Source: DAMCZI01 sp032095175
GTDB lineage: Bacteria; Bacillota; Clostridia; Clostridiales; Caloramatoraceae
Length of the DNA stretch: 64,000 nucleotides
Direction of reading: 5' to 3'
NCBI GenBank assembly: GCA_032095175.1
Contig: DAMCZI010000003.1
Span: 1 to 64,000, forward strand
Shown: positions 43,802 through 51,837 of the stretch, one piece after another
Layout of the letters: every line of letters starts with the position of its first letter
Position numbering within the stretch: the stretch's first letter is position 1
Notes under the pieces: generated by a model
What the model was told of the DNA's origin: nothing
Databases searched by the model: none
Seen by the model: only the letters and a program-made list of their open reading frames with translations
Translations under genes and position numbers: made by a program

Positions 43802-45565
43802 ATGGATTCGATGTTATCATTATCATATTCAATGTATTCTAATAAAGGGGTATATGCATTATTAATTGGCTCAGGCATATCACGATCTGCTGGAATACCC
43901 ACTGGATGGGAAGTGGTTTTAGATTTAATTAGAGGTATAGCTAAGATTAAGGGTGAGGATTGCGGTAGCTCACCAGAAGAGTGGTATAAATCTACCTTTA
44001 ATAAAGAACCAGATTATAGTGTTTTATTAGATGACATTGCGAAGACTGCTACAGAAAGAAGTCAAATTTTAAAGGGATATTTTGAGCCAAACGATGAAGA
44101 ACGAGAACAAGGTATAAAGACACTTACCATCGCACATAAAGCTATTGCTAATTTAGTAAAACAGGGGTTTATAAGAGTTATAGTAACTACTAACTTTGAT
44201 AGACTTTTAGAACGGGCATTGGAAGAAGTAGGGGTTACACCTATTGTTATAAGTAATGATGATAATATTATTGGAGCAGTGCCTATGATACATTCTCAAT
44301 GTACTATAATAAAAGTGCATGGAGATTACTTGGATACCAGAATAAAGAATACTAAGGCCGAATTAGAGAGTTACTCAGAAAAAATGAACTCACTATTGGA
44401 TAGAGTTTTTGACGAGTTTGGTTTAATTATTTGTGGGTGGTCTGGTGACTGGGATTTAGCATTACGCTCTTGTATTGAGAGATGTAAAAGTCACAGATTT
44501 ACTACATATTGGACAAGTATCAATGCCCCAAGTGAGAAGGCTAAATCTTTAATTGAACTTAGAAGAGCTGAAAAAATAATTATAAAAGATTCTGATAGCT
44601 TATTTAAAGATTTAGAGCAAAAAGCTTTAGCATTAGAGGATATTTACAAACCACATCCGTTGTCATCAAAGGTAGCAGTTTCTACATTAAAGAGAAATAT
44701 AGCCTTACCGACCAATAAGATAGTTATACATGATTTAATCATGGAAGAGACTTATAAGGTTTGTAATGAAAATATTAGATTTGGAATGAATGATACTATA
44801 AGTGAACAACTAATGCTAGATAGAATTAAAAGATATGAAGCTAATATTGAGATTCTTTTAAATTTATTTATAAATGGTTGTTACTGGGGATCAAAAGAGT
44901 TTTCAGATATATGGATAAAGAGTATAGAGCAAATTGCCAATTTTGACAATAGAAATAATGGATATACAGGGTGGATTAATCTAAAAAACTATCCGGCATT
45001 ATTATTACTTTATGCAGGAGGAATAGCAAGTATCGCGTCAAAAAACTATCATAACTTGTATGCTATTGCAATTGAGTCAAAATTTAGAGATAGGGCTGAG
45101 TATAGTAGACTGACTTCAATAGGGAAGAATATTTATAATTACAGTATTTTTGAGACAAAAGCGAGAGCAGAAAAAGTTCTAAATATGGGTGGTAGATATA
45201 GTCCTGTAAGTGATTATCTATATACTTATTTAAAAGATTTTATAAAAGCGATTATTCCATTAGAATTAAATTATGATAGAACTTTTGACTATTTTGAGTA
45301 TTTGTTAGGTCTTATTTATATAGATAGACAGTATGTTGCTTTTAAAGAAGATGAAAAAAGTGCATGGGGACCTATTGGAAGATTTCACTGGAGATATACA
45401 TACAATCTAACAGAGTCACCAGTGAACACAGTTGCTTTAGAAATTGATAAATTTGGAGATGAGTGGCTACCATTAAAATGTGGATTATTTGGTGGTAAAA
45501 AAGAAAGAGTAATTGAAATAAAGCAAAGATATGACGAGCATTTAAAAAAAGTAAATTGGTATTAG
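43802..45565 (+). CDS. SIR2-family protein, putative NAD-degrading defence effector
   Basis: The 587-residue protein has an N-terminal SIR2-like Rossmann domain: GSGISRSAGIPTGWE (22-36), TTNFDRLLE with Asn131, KVHGDY with His173, and ICGWSGDWDLALR at about 210-222. Asn and His correspond to the NAD-hydrolysing residues of ThsA-type and DSR-type SIR2 effectors. The C-terminal 350 residues are mainly helical and unlike the SLOG domain of ThsA as far as I can see. Gene order kinase-SIR2-TIR suggests an abortive-infection module. GTG/ATG choice: ATG 43802 behind AGGAGTGAG. Confidence 0.85.
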   Translation: MDSMLSLSYSMYSNKGVYALLIGSGISRSAGIPTGWEVVLDLIRGIAKIKGEDCGSSPEEWYKSTFNKEPDYSVLLDDIAKTATERSQILKGYFEPNDEEREQGIKTLTIAHKAIANLVKQGFIRVIVTTNFDRLLERALEEVGVTPIVISNDDNIIGAVPMIHSQCTIIKVHGDYLDTRIKNTKAELESYSEKMNSLLDRVFDEFGLIICGWSGDWDLALRSCIERCKSHRFTTYWTSINAPSEKAKSLIELRRAEKIIIKDSDSLFKDLEQKALALEDIYKPHPLSSKVAVSTLKRNIALPTNKIVIHDLIMEETYKVCNENIRFGMNDTISEQLMLDRIKRYEANIEILLNLFINGCYWGSKEFSDIWIKSIEQIANFDNRNNGYTGWINLKNYPALLLLYAGGIASIASKNYHNLYAIAIESKFRDRAEYSRLTSIGKNIYNYSIFETKARAEKVLNMGGRYSPVSDYLYTYLKDFIKAIIPLELNYDRTFDYFEYLLGLIYIDRQYVAFKEDEKSAWGPIGRFHWRYTYNLTESPVNTVALEIDKFGDEWLPLKCGLFGGKKERVIEIKQRYDEHLKKVNWY

Positions 45566-45581
45566 ATATGAGGTATATTTT

Positions 45582-45834
45582 ATGAAGGTATTTATAAGTC
45601 ACTCATACAATGATAATTCTATAATTAATGAGTTTATAAAGGCTCTTGAGAGATTAGAATGTGAAGTCTTTTATTCATCTAAAGCTCATACAAATTCAAT
45701 AGGCATTATTCGCCATTATTGCATGTGCTGTAAAAATGGCAGTAAAAGAAGCATTGCATGAATTTAAAGAAGAGATAGTTAAAGAATTCAATTTAAAGAA
45801 AGCTGATGTAGTTGAGAATGAAAAAGAAAATTAA
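45582..45834 (+). pseudogene. TIR-domain protein, internally deleted
   Basis: ATG 45582 starts 16 bp after the SIR2 stop, behind GAGG, and reads MKVFISHSYNDNSIINEFIK, ALERLECEVFYSSKAH, the first strand, helix and second strand of a TIR domain. After NSIG the frame shifts and the text becomes ALFAIIACAVKMAVKEALHE and a charged tail to TAA 45832. The catalytic Glu region and most of the domain are missing. A 59-residue product would result from the first frame. I read it as a TIR gene cut by a deletion. Confidence 0.7.
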
Positions 45835-45882
45835 TACAAATTTTTATTGAACAATTTTCTTATATTCTGCATGGGGGATATA

Positions 45883-45984
45883 TTGAGTAAACTTAATAAA
45901 AAAATAGGTATAGGCTCAATTTCATTTTTATTATGTATAATTGGAACACTATTCATATTTTCTCTAAATGAAATGTGTAGTTAG
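45883..45984 (+). CDS. 33-residue single-helix membrane peptide
   Basis: TTG 45883 follows GGGGGA and encodes SKLNKKIGIG then a hydrophobic helix ISFLLCIIGTLFIFSL. It could be a small membrane peptide or the stub of a longer protein. Confidence 0.35.
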   Translation: MSKLNKKIGIGSISFLLCIIGTLFIFSLNEMCS

Positions 45985-46046
45985 AAGATATTATTTATTT
46001 AAACAAAATTATATGACAAGGTGTATCAATTCAAGGAGGAAGCATT

Positions 46047-46232
46047 ATGAATATAATACTATTTTTTATTACGATTATTATTTCTTTTGTATTTTCATCC
46101 ATGTTTTCGCAACTTTTACCGGGAGGAGATGCTGATTTAAAGATAATCATGGGTATAGTTGTATTTATTACAGGTGAGATTGCAGTATGTACAAATATTG
46201 TTGTTAAAAAGTTAGACGAATTTAGAAAATGA
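46047..46232 (+). CDS. small two-helix membrane protein, 61 residues
   Basis: Two hydrophobic helices (ILFFITIIISFVFSSMF and IIMGIVVFITGEIAVCTNIV) and a charged tail KKLDEFRK. The ribosome site AAGGAGGA is strong. No family is recognised. It lies in the run of very small genes after the TIR relic. Confidence 0.55.
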   Translation: MNIILFFITIIISFVFSSMFSQLLPGGDADLKIIMGIVVFITGEIAVCTNIVVKKLDEFRK

Positions 46233-46287
46233 ATATATAGAATACATAATCTGTCTATTATTAAAATGAACCTGGGGGAATAATAGA

Positions 46288-46506
46288 ATGGAATGTCCAT
46301 ATTGTAAAAGAGAAATGGTTAAAGGATATTTATACGGAGAAAGTTATAAATTAAAATGGTTACCAGCAGATAAAAAACTAGTTTTCGGTTATGCTATAGG
46401 TGCTTTGGCTCTTGAAAGTGGTTCTTATTGGAGCAGACAAAGTGCAAAAGCTTATAGATGTTTGGATTGGAATAAATTGATTATTGATATTAATGATACA
46501 AAATAA
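46288..46506 (+). CDS. small zinc-ribbon-like protein, DUF6487-type, one Cys lost
   Basis: The 72-residue protein starts MECPYCKREM and ends with an AYRCLDWNKLIIDI segment. Relatives as I remember them have a second CxxC here (CxxCxKLIID), so the Trp in place of the last Cys probably removes one zinc ligand. GGGGGA precedes ATG 46288. Confidence 0.6.
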   Translation: MECPYCKREMVKGYLYGESYKLKWLPADKKLVFGYAIGALALESGSYWSRQSAKAYRCLDWNKLIIDINDTK

Positions 46507-46607
46507 GTTCACATTACTCTTAGAATATAAACTAATTTATAACTTAATTGCTTTATTTCAGTTATTTAAAGAATAAGAAAATGATAAATGTTCGGGGGGG
46601 ATACTTT

Positions 46608-46886
46608 ATGGTTAAATGCCCTAATTGTGGAACCAAGATAAGTTTTAGAAAAGCTTTTTTTGGCAGACTGAGTAAGAAGGGATGTGCATGTTGTGGAACT
46701 CGGCTTGCAACAACTAGAACCTATGGAGCAATGGTAGGTGGCATTGGTGGAGGTACTGGAACATTTATGTTCACAAATTTATATAAAAGTAATTTTTCTA
46801 TATACAACATAATAATTACTATAGTATGGTTTATCTTATTAATAATATGCTCATATGTTTTTGCAAAATATAAGGTTATTGATTAA
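46608..46886 (+). CDS. zinc-ribbon membrane protein, 92 residues
   Basis: An N-terminal zinc ribbon (KCPNCGTKIS with CACCGTRLA) is followed by a Gly-rich helix (GAMVGGIGGGTGTFMF) and a second membrane helix (IIITIVWFILLIICSYVF). ATG 46608 follows a GGGGGGG site; an in-frame start at 46548 has none. Function unknown. Confidence 0.6.
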   Translation: MVKCPNCGTKISFRKAFFGRLSKKGCACCGTRLATTRTYGAMVGGIGGGTGTFMFTNLYKSNFSIYNIIITIVWFILLIICSYVFAKYKVID

Positions 46887-47007
46887 TATTTATATTAAGT
46901 TTAATAAACAGATAGTCTAATTAAATCACAATAACTGAGAAATATGTAGTATAAAACATTGTTTATTAAGACAGAATTGTATGAAAATGTGTAACGAGGT
47001 GATAAAA

Positions 47008-47319
47008 ATGCCAGCTACAACAAGTTTGCCAGCTTGGTTTTGGATTCTTTATTATACTTTTCTTTTAATAACATTTGGTGTTTCAATAATTGCTATAATG
47101 AAAAAAAGAAACCGGATATTATCCATTATAAATTTAATAATTCTGATTACTGTCCCTGCTATAAGCTTTATTAATAGTATTGGTAGGTCAGCTCCAAATG
47201 AATTTCAACATCTCATTATCCATTTAATGCAAGGTTCTCTTTGGGCAATTTATGCATTTGTAGGTTATTTATTTATTCTGGTTTGGTGGGTATTATTTTT
47301 AAAGAATAATAATTCTTAA
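47008..47319 (+). CDS. three-helix membrane protein, 103 residues
   Basis: Three hydrophobic helices (WFWILYYTFLLITFGVSIIA, ILSIINLIILITVPAISFI, LWAIYAFVGYLFILVWWVLF) and no recognisable domain. ATG 47008 follows GAGGTG. It is the fifth small protein in this island. Confidence 0.55.
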   Translation: MPATTSLPAWFWILYYTFLLITFGVSIIAIMKKRNRILSIINLIILITVPAISFINSIGRSAPNEFQHLIIHLMQGSLWAIYAFVGYLFILVWWVLFLKNNNS

Positions 47320-47552
47320 ACTTAAAAAGTAAAAAATAATAATTAAAATTGTATAAATTATTATGCGGCTTTTCAAAATCAAACGAAGAGACATATTATA
47401 ACCTCAATTCGGCTATTAACACATATGTACAATTATAACCAGTGTTTCCATAATAATTTTGATGAGCACTATAAATGGAATGTGCAGTAGCAGTAATTAT
47501 TATTAATTCATTTTACACATAAAATTCTAATAAGAAAGGAAGTGAAATTTTA

Positions 47553-47591
47553 GTGGGTAGAGTACTATTAATTAATCTTCTCACTATTTAA
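47553..47591 (+). CDS. 12-residue leader peptide, possible translational coupling
   Basis: AAGGAAG precedes GTG 47553, encoding MGRVLLINLLTI. Its stop lies two bases before ATG 47594 of the next gene, which itself lacks a ribosome site. Translation of the larger gene may depend on termination of this peptide. Confidence 0.35.
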   Translation: MGRVLLINLLTI

Positions 47592-47593
47592 AA

Positions 47594-48298
47594 ATGAAAG
47601 ATTTTCATAAAGAGATGGCTAATTTTTCTGACTATCTTTTAGAAAATTCATCTGTAGTTTTAAGTAATCTAATCGTTGGAACAGTAGGAACTATCGGTGT
47701 ACCAATATTGTCTAACTCAATTATGTTATATAAACAGCATAGATTTGAACGAAATGTAATTGAATTTATGAATAAAATAGTTGAAAATCAGTCGATATTA
47801 GAGAATAAATTAAAAACTTTTGAAAGAGATAAACTTAATTTTCTTACTGATTCATTGCTTCCAATCACATTTGATTATATTGTAAATGAAAAGCAAATTG
47901 AAAAAATAAAATATTACTTTAATGGATTTAAAAATCTAATTATGAGTGATCTTACTATTTTTGAGATAAATAATAACTTAGACACTGAAAGCTTATTAGT
48001 ACTATATTGGGATATTTTAAAAAATATGACATTTTTAGATATTGTATTATTTAGAAAAATAATTGAAAGAAATTATGACAATATAGGAATTAATAATATT
48101 AAACATCAAGAAATTAATTCAGATGATATGTTACAAATAACATGGAATTATTCATTTATAAAATTAGAAAAATTAGGTGTAATAATAAGACCAAAGACTT
48201 GGGGTGAACTTGATGGTGAATGTGAGTATACAACTATTATGTCCGAAGTGAAACTTACTGCAATTGGTGAAAAATTTAGTGGGTTTATTTTTAGATAA
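47594..48298 (+). CDS. hypothetical protein with N-terminal membrane segment
   Basis: The 234-residue protein has one hydrophobic segment near the start (LSNLIVGTVGTIGVPILSNS) and a charged, helical remainder with a coiled-coil-like stretch (MNKIVENQSILENKLKTFER). The C-terminal third looks like a winged-helix or small beta domain (ITWNYSFIKLEKLGVIIR, SEVKLTAIGEKF). I do not recognise a family. It ends the accessory island and is followed by a terminator. Confidence 0.6.
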   Translation: MKDFHKEMANFSDYLLENSSVVLSNLIVGTVGTIGVPILSNSIMLYKQHRFERNVIEFMNKIVENQSILENKLKTFERDKLNFLTDSLLPITFDYIVNEKQIEKIKYYFNGFKNLIMSDLTIFEINNNLDTESLLVLYWDILKNMTFLDIVLFRKIIERNYDNIGINNIKHQEINSDDMLQITWNYSFIKLEKLGVIIRPKTWGELDGECEYTTIMSEVKLTAIGEKFSGFIFR

Positions 48299-48311
48299 AA
48301 CAATTATACAC

Positions 48312-48340
48312 AAAAGCGAGTTCATACGAACGCGCTTTTT
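48312..48340 (+). terminator. intrinsic terminator closing the island
   Basis: AAAAGCGAGTTC (48312-48323) pairs with GAACGCGCTTTT (48328-48339) with one mismatch, followed by T. Confidence 0.75.
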
Positions 48341-48393
48341 CCATGTGCAAAATAAAGGAATGACTCTGCAGTTGATGATTATATTGAAAAACT

Positions 48394-49296
48394 CTATTTG
48401 ATTTTCGAAACCATAAATTCTTTTGCAAATTTTAGAAACAGTTCAGTAGAAAGTGGCAGCTTTTCATCTTTGCGTTTTATATAGTAAACATGACGCATTA
48501 GCTTAATATCATCAATTATTTCAACTTTACTTAGGAGCCCAAGCCTAAGTTCTTGTTTTACTGCACTTTCAGATACTACTGATATTCCTAAATTATCATA
48601 TATGCTTTGTTTTATCGCTTCAACACTTCCAACTACACATATATTCTTTGAAACAAACTTAAAATTACCTACTTTCTCCAAGTAGGATATTAATGAAGTA
48701 TTTGGGTTGGATATTAAAAAAGTTTCGTTTTTTATTTCATGGATAAATATTCTTTTTTTTATGGCCCATGGATGTTCATTATTTACAACTATAACAAGGG
48801 GATCTTCTAAAATAGGCTCACATAATATGTCCTGAGTATCAGAAAAGTAAGGTTGTGAAATTATTCCAAGAGAATAATTTTTATTTAATACACTATTAAT
48901 TACATTTTTAGTATATTGTACATTATTGACTACAGTAATAAAAGGATATTTCTGACGAAATAAGAACATTATACTTGGTAATATATATGTTCCAGGTGTA
49001 CTAGATGATGTAATGGATATTTCAGACTGCTCCATTAATCTTGCTTGCAGTAAATGTTCCTTTGCATTAATAAAGGTATTGGATATTTGCTGGGCATAGG
49101 GTAGAAAAAGATGGCCGTCTTTAGTTAACTCAGCTTTTTTTGATTTGCGGCTGAATAAACTGCAGCCAAGATATTTCTCTAAGCGTTGAATCCTCATGGA
49201 AACCGCAGCTTGTGTGCAGAACATCTCTTCAGCTGTTTTTGTAAAACTGTTGTTCTTTGATATAAGTAAAAAGGTTTGAATGGTTTCTAAATCCAT
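48394..49296 (-). CDS. LysR family transcriptional regulator
   Basis: The protein of about 300 residues has the LysR HTH at its N-terminus (METIQTF-like MDLETIQTFLLISKNNSFTK, AAVSMRIQRLEKYLGCSLF) and a periplasmic-binding-like effector domain (ISITSSSTPGTYILPSIMF, LGIISQPYF, IYDNLGISVVSESAV). ATG 49296 on the minus strand has GGGGGC upstream. It is transcribed away from the DASS carrier operon and should regulate it according to a small-molecule inducer, probably a substrate of that pathway. Confidence 0.88.
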   Translation of the reverse strand: MDLETIQTFLLISKNNSFTKTAEEMFCTQAAVSMRIQRLEKYLGCSLFSRKSKKAELTKDGHLFLPYAQQISNTFINAKEHLLQARLMEQSEISITSSSTPGTYILPSIMFLFRQKYPFITVVNNVQYTKNVINSVLNKNYSLGIISQPYFSDTQDILCEPILEDPLVIVVNNEHPWAIKKRIFIHEIKNETFLISNPNTSLISYLEKVGNFKFVSKNICVVGSVEAIKQSIYDNLGISVVSESAVKQELRLGLLSKVEIIDDIKLMRHVYYIKRKDEKLPLSTELFLKFAKEFMVSKIK

Positions 49297-49610
49297 TTTT
49301 TTGCCCCCTTGATAGATTATCAATATGTGTAAGTTAATACTGTTAATATTTTTATACATAAATATTATTTATTATAGTATAAACCATATTCAATACAAAA
49401 TATATATATAAATGCTATAATAACAGCTTTTTTAGCTGACTTATCAATAAAATTTATGGATACGGGATTTTTATGATAACTATAAATAATATTTATCATT
49501 ATTATAATTAAATGTAATTGGCTAATCTGGAGTTTTTTCATTATTATTAAATTATCAAATAGTTAACTTTTGATGGAATTTTATATTTTAGCAGAGGAGA
49601 GATTCAAGTT
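49297..49610. promoter_or_regulatory. divergent control region lysR / DASS operon
   Basis: The 314 bp are very AT-rich. TAAATATTATTTAT (49359-49372) and its exact complement (49482-49495) form a distant inverted pair of 14 bp, candidate LysR sites. A small AGCTTTTTTAGCT hairpin is seen near 49427-49440. Confidence 0.45.
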
Positions 49611-51077
49611 ATGGAAACAACAGTTAAGGTTAAAAAGGTAAAAAGTCCTTTTGAACTTAAAATGCAGTTTTTTGGTTTGCCACTGGCATTACTGATTTTT
49701 GCAATAATTTATACAATGCCAACTCCAGCAGGATTATCTTATGCGGGAAAGATGGCATTGGGAGTTTTCCTTACAGCTCTAACACTTTGGATTACTGAAA
49801 GTATACCTAATTATGCAGTGTCCTTACTTGTAATAGTTGCTTTACCATTAACGGGAGCTTGGAGTGAAAAGCAGGCCATGGGGGTTCTTGGCTATGAAGT
49901 AATTTGGCTTACTTTTGCAGCATTTATCATAGCTTCTGGTATGGAAAAAAGTGGTCTAGCTAAGAGAATGGCACTGTACTTAATAACTAAGTTTGGAAAG
50001 AGTGTTAACAGTGTACTGATACTTCTTATTATAATCAACTTCTTGATAGCATTCGTTGTACCTTCCACTACAGCTAGAGCAGCTATGATGTTCCCAATAG
50101 TACTCCTAGTGGTGGAAGCTTTTGAAGCAAATATTAATGATCCAAAGAATAACTTTGGGAAATTACTTGCAATACATGGCATACAGGCTAACAACTTGTC
50201 TACTGCTGCAATAGTCACTGCTACATCATCACAGATTCTTGCAATTAGTTTTATAAAGGATCTCACAGGTCATGACGTTTCTTGGATGGAATGGTTTATT
50301 GCATCTGCTCCGATAACAATTTTAACTTTAGTTGCAATGTTCTTTATAGGTAAGCTATTATTTAAATTACCTAAATCAGATTCAAAACAACTTGATCTTA
50401 CTAAGCTTAAGGATGAGTATAATAAGCTTGGAAAAATGACTATTACTGAGAAGAAAGCACTTATAATATTTGCAGTGACTTTAGCTCTTTGGGCAATGGA
50501 CAGTTTGCAGGTTAAACTTTTTGGAGTTCAGTTAAGTCTTGTAATGGTTGCTCTATTATCAGCGGCACTTTTCTTCTTGCCATATATAGGAATTCTAAAG
50601 TGGAAAGAAGCAAAAATTTCATGGAATCTATTGATATTCGCATGTGGCGCTTATGCTGGAGGGGTAGCTCTTGATGAGACAGGACTCGCAGCTTGGGGGT
50701 TAAACATCATTTTTAAGAAATTAGGAGTGGAAAATATGAGCTTCATTGCACTGTTTGCGGTGATAATGTTTATAGCAAGTTTTAGTCACCTCCTATTTAC
50801 TTCAAAGACTGTAAGAACGATTATACTTATCCCAACTATAATTGGTATTGCAAATGCTACAGGATATAATCCAGTTGCCTTAGCATTACCTGCTGCATTC
50901 TGTATAGCTGATACAATTACCTTACCGCCTCATAGCAAGGTTAATTTGATTTATTACGGTACAGGGTATTTTACAGTACTCGAACAAATGCTTTACGGTA
51001 TACTGGTATTATTGGCTAAATGGGCAATACTGGTTTTAGCTTCATTTACATGGTTTAAAATTATAGGAATTGTATAG
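49611..51077 (+). CDS. DASS (SLC13) family sodium:anion symporter
   Basis: The 488-residue protein has about 12 membrane helices. Signatures are LTLWITESIPNYAVSLL, FVVPSTTARAAMMFPIVL (the SNT-like substrate/Na+ motif region), and the late TITLPPHSKVNLIYYG. Family members import C4-dicarboxylates, citrate, sulfate or similar anions with sodium. It is the first gene of a three-gene operon under the divergent LysR regulator. Confidence 0.87.
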   Translation: METTVKVKKVKSPFELKMQFFGLPLALLIFAIIYTMPTPAGLSYAGKMALGVFLTALTLWITESIPNYAVSLLVIVALPLTGAWSEKQAMGVLGYEVIWLTFAAFIIASGMEKSGLAKRMALYLITKFGKSVNSVLILLIIINFLIAFVVPSTTARAAMMFPIVLLVVEAFEANINDPKNNFGKLLAIHGIQANNLSTAAIVTATSSQILAISFIKDLTGHDVSWMEWFIASAPITILTLVAMFFIGKLLFKLPKSDSKQLDLTKLKDEYNKLGKMTITEKKALIIFAVTLALWAMDSLQVKLFGVQLSLVMVALLSAALFFLPYIGILKWKEAKISWNLLIFACGAYAGGVALDETGLAAWGLNIIFKKLGVENMSFIALFAVIMFIASFSHLLFTSKTVRTIILIPTIIGIANATGYNPVALALPAAFCIADTITLPPHSKVNLIYYGTGYFTVLEQMLYGILVLLAKWAILVLASFTWFKIIGIV

Positions 51078-51090
51078 GAGGGACAAAAAT

Positions 51091-51810
51091 ATGAAAAAAA
51101 AGATTTTTTTTCTATTAACGGCTGTTTTTATATGCATATTTTCTAGTACTGCTTATGCAATGGATTTAGGAAAGCTTAAGAAGGTTGAAGACACTCTTAT
51201 ACCTGATGGGAAAAATGCAATAATCTTACAAAGAATCACTGCTGTAACCAATGAAAATGGTGAAGTCGCATTTCCATCATATAGCAAAAGTAAAATATCA
51301 AAAGTAGAAGCTATAAAAGGTAGTATAGTAGAGAAGCAAAAGAAAGTAGAATATGGAGATCAAAAATATAACCTAATAGTATTTAATGAAAAGAAATCTG
51401 AAGTTACTTTTGAAGTGACTATGAATAAAGAGGGCGTTTACAAAGGGAAAACAGCTAAGTTAGGAGATACTTTCCCAAGTGGTGTATTAACGATAGAACA
51501 TAAAGCTGTAAACACTTCTCCAAACGCTATTGAATCTTACTCTGCCAAGATAGCTGCTCCAAAGGGAAAAGAACTCTTAAATATTGTGGATTATGACGCT
51601 GAGGAAGCTTTTAATATAACTGAGGAGAATGGATATATATTTGGTGGATTCGATTTTGGGGATATTAATGCCGGAAAAGAGAGTAAACTAGCTATCAATA
51701 TTTTTAGTCCTCTGAAAACACACGTAACATTGGTGTGGGTAGCAGCTGTTATACTATCTGCAGCATTTATGATAAAGAACAAAGAATTGCTTAAAGGTAA
51801 AAAAGCTTAA
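51091..51810 (+). CDS. exported, C-terminally membrane-anchored protein
   Basis: The 239-residue product has a signal peptide (KKKIFFLLTAVFICIFSSTA, cut after AYA), a beta-rich extracytoplasmic domain of about 180 residues and one C-terminal helix (HVTLVWVAAVILSAAFMI) with a basic stop KGKKA. The family is unknown to me. Encoded between an anion carrier and a phosphomutase homologue, it may be a surface accessory of the carrier. ATG 51091 follows GGAGGG. Confidence 0.7.
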   Translation: MKKKIFFLLTAVFICIFSSTAYAMDLGKLKKVEDTLIPDGKNAIILQRITAVTNENGEVAFPSYSKSKISKVEAIKGSIVEKQKKVEYGDQKYNLIVFNEKKSEVTFEVTMNKEGVYKGKTAKLGDTFPSGVLTIEHKAVNTSPNAIESYSAKIAAPKGKELLNIVDYDAEEAFNITEENGYIFGGFDFGDINAGKESKLAINIFSPLKTHVTLVWVAAVILSAAFMIKNKELLKGKKA

Positions 51811-51837
51811 AATTTAAATAGTAGGACGGTATAGAAT

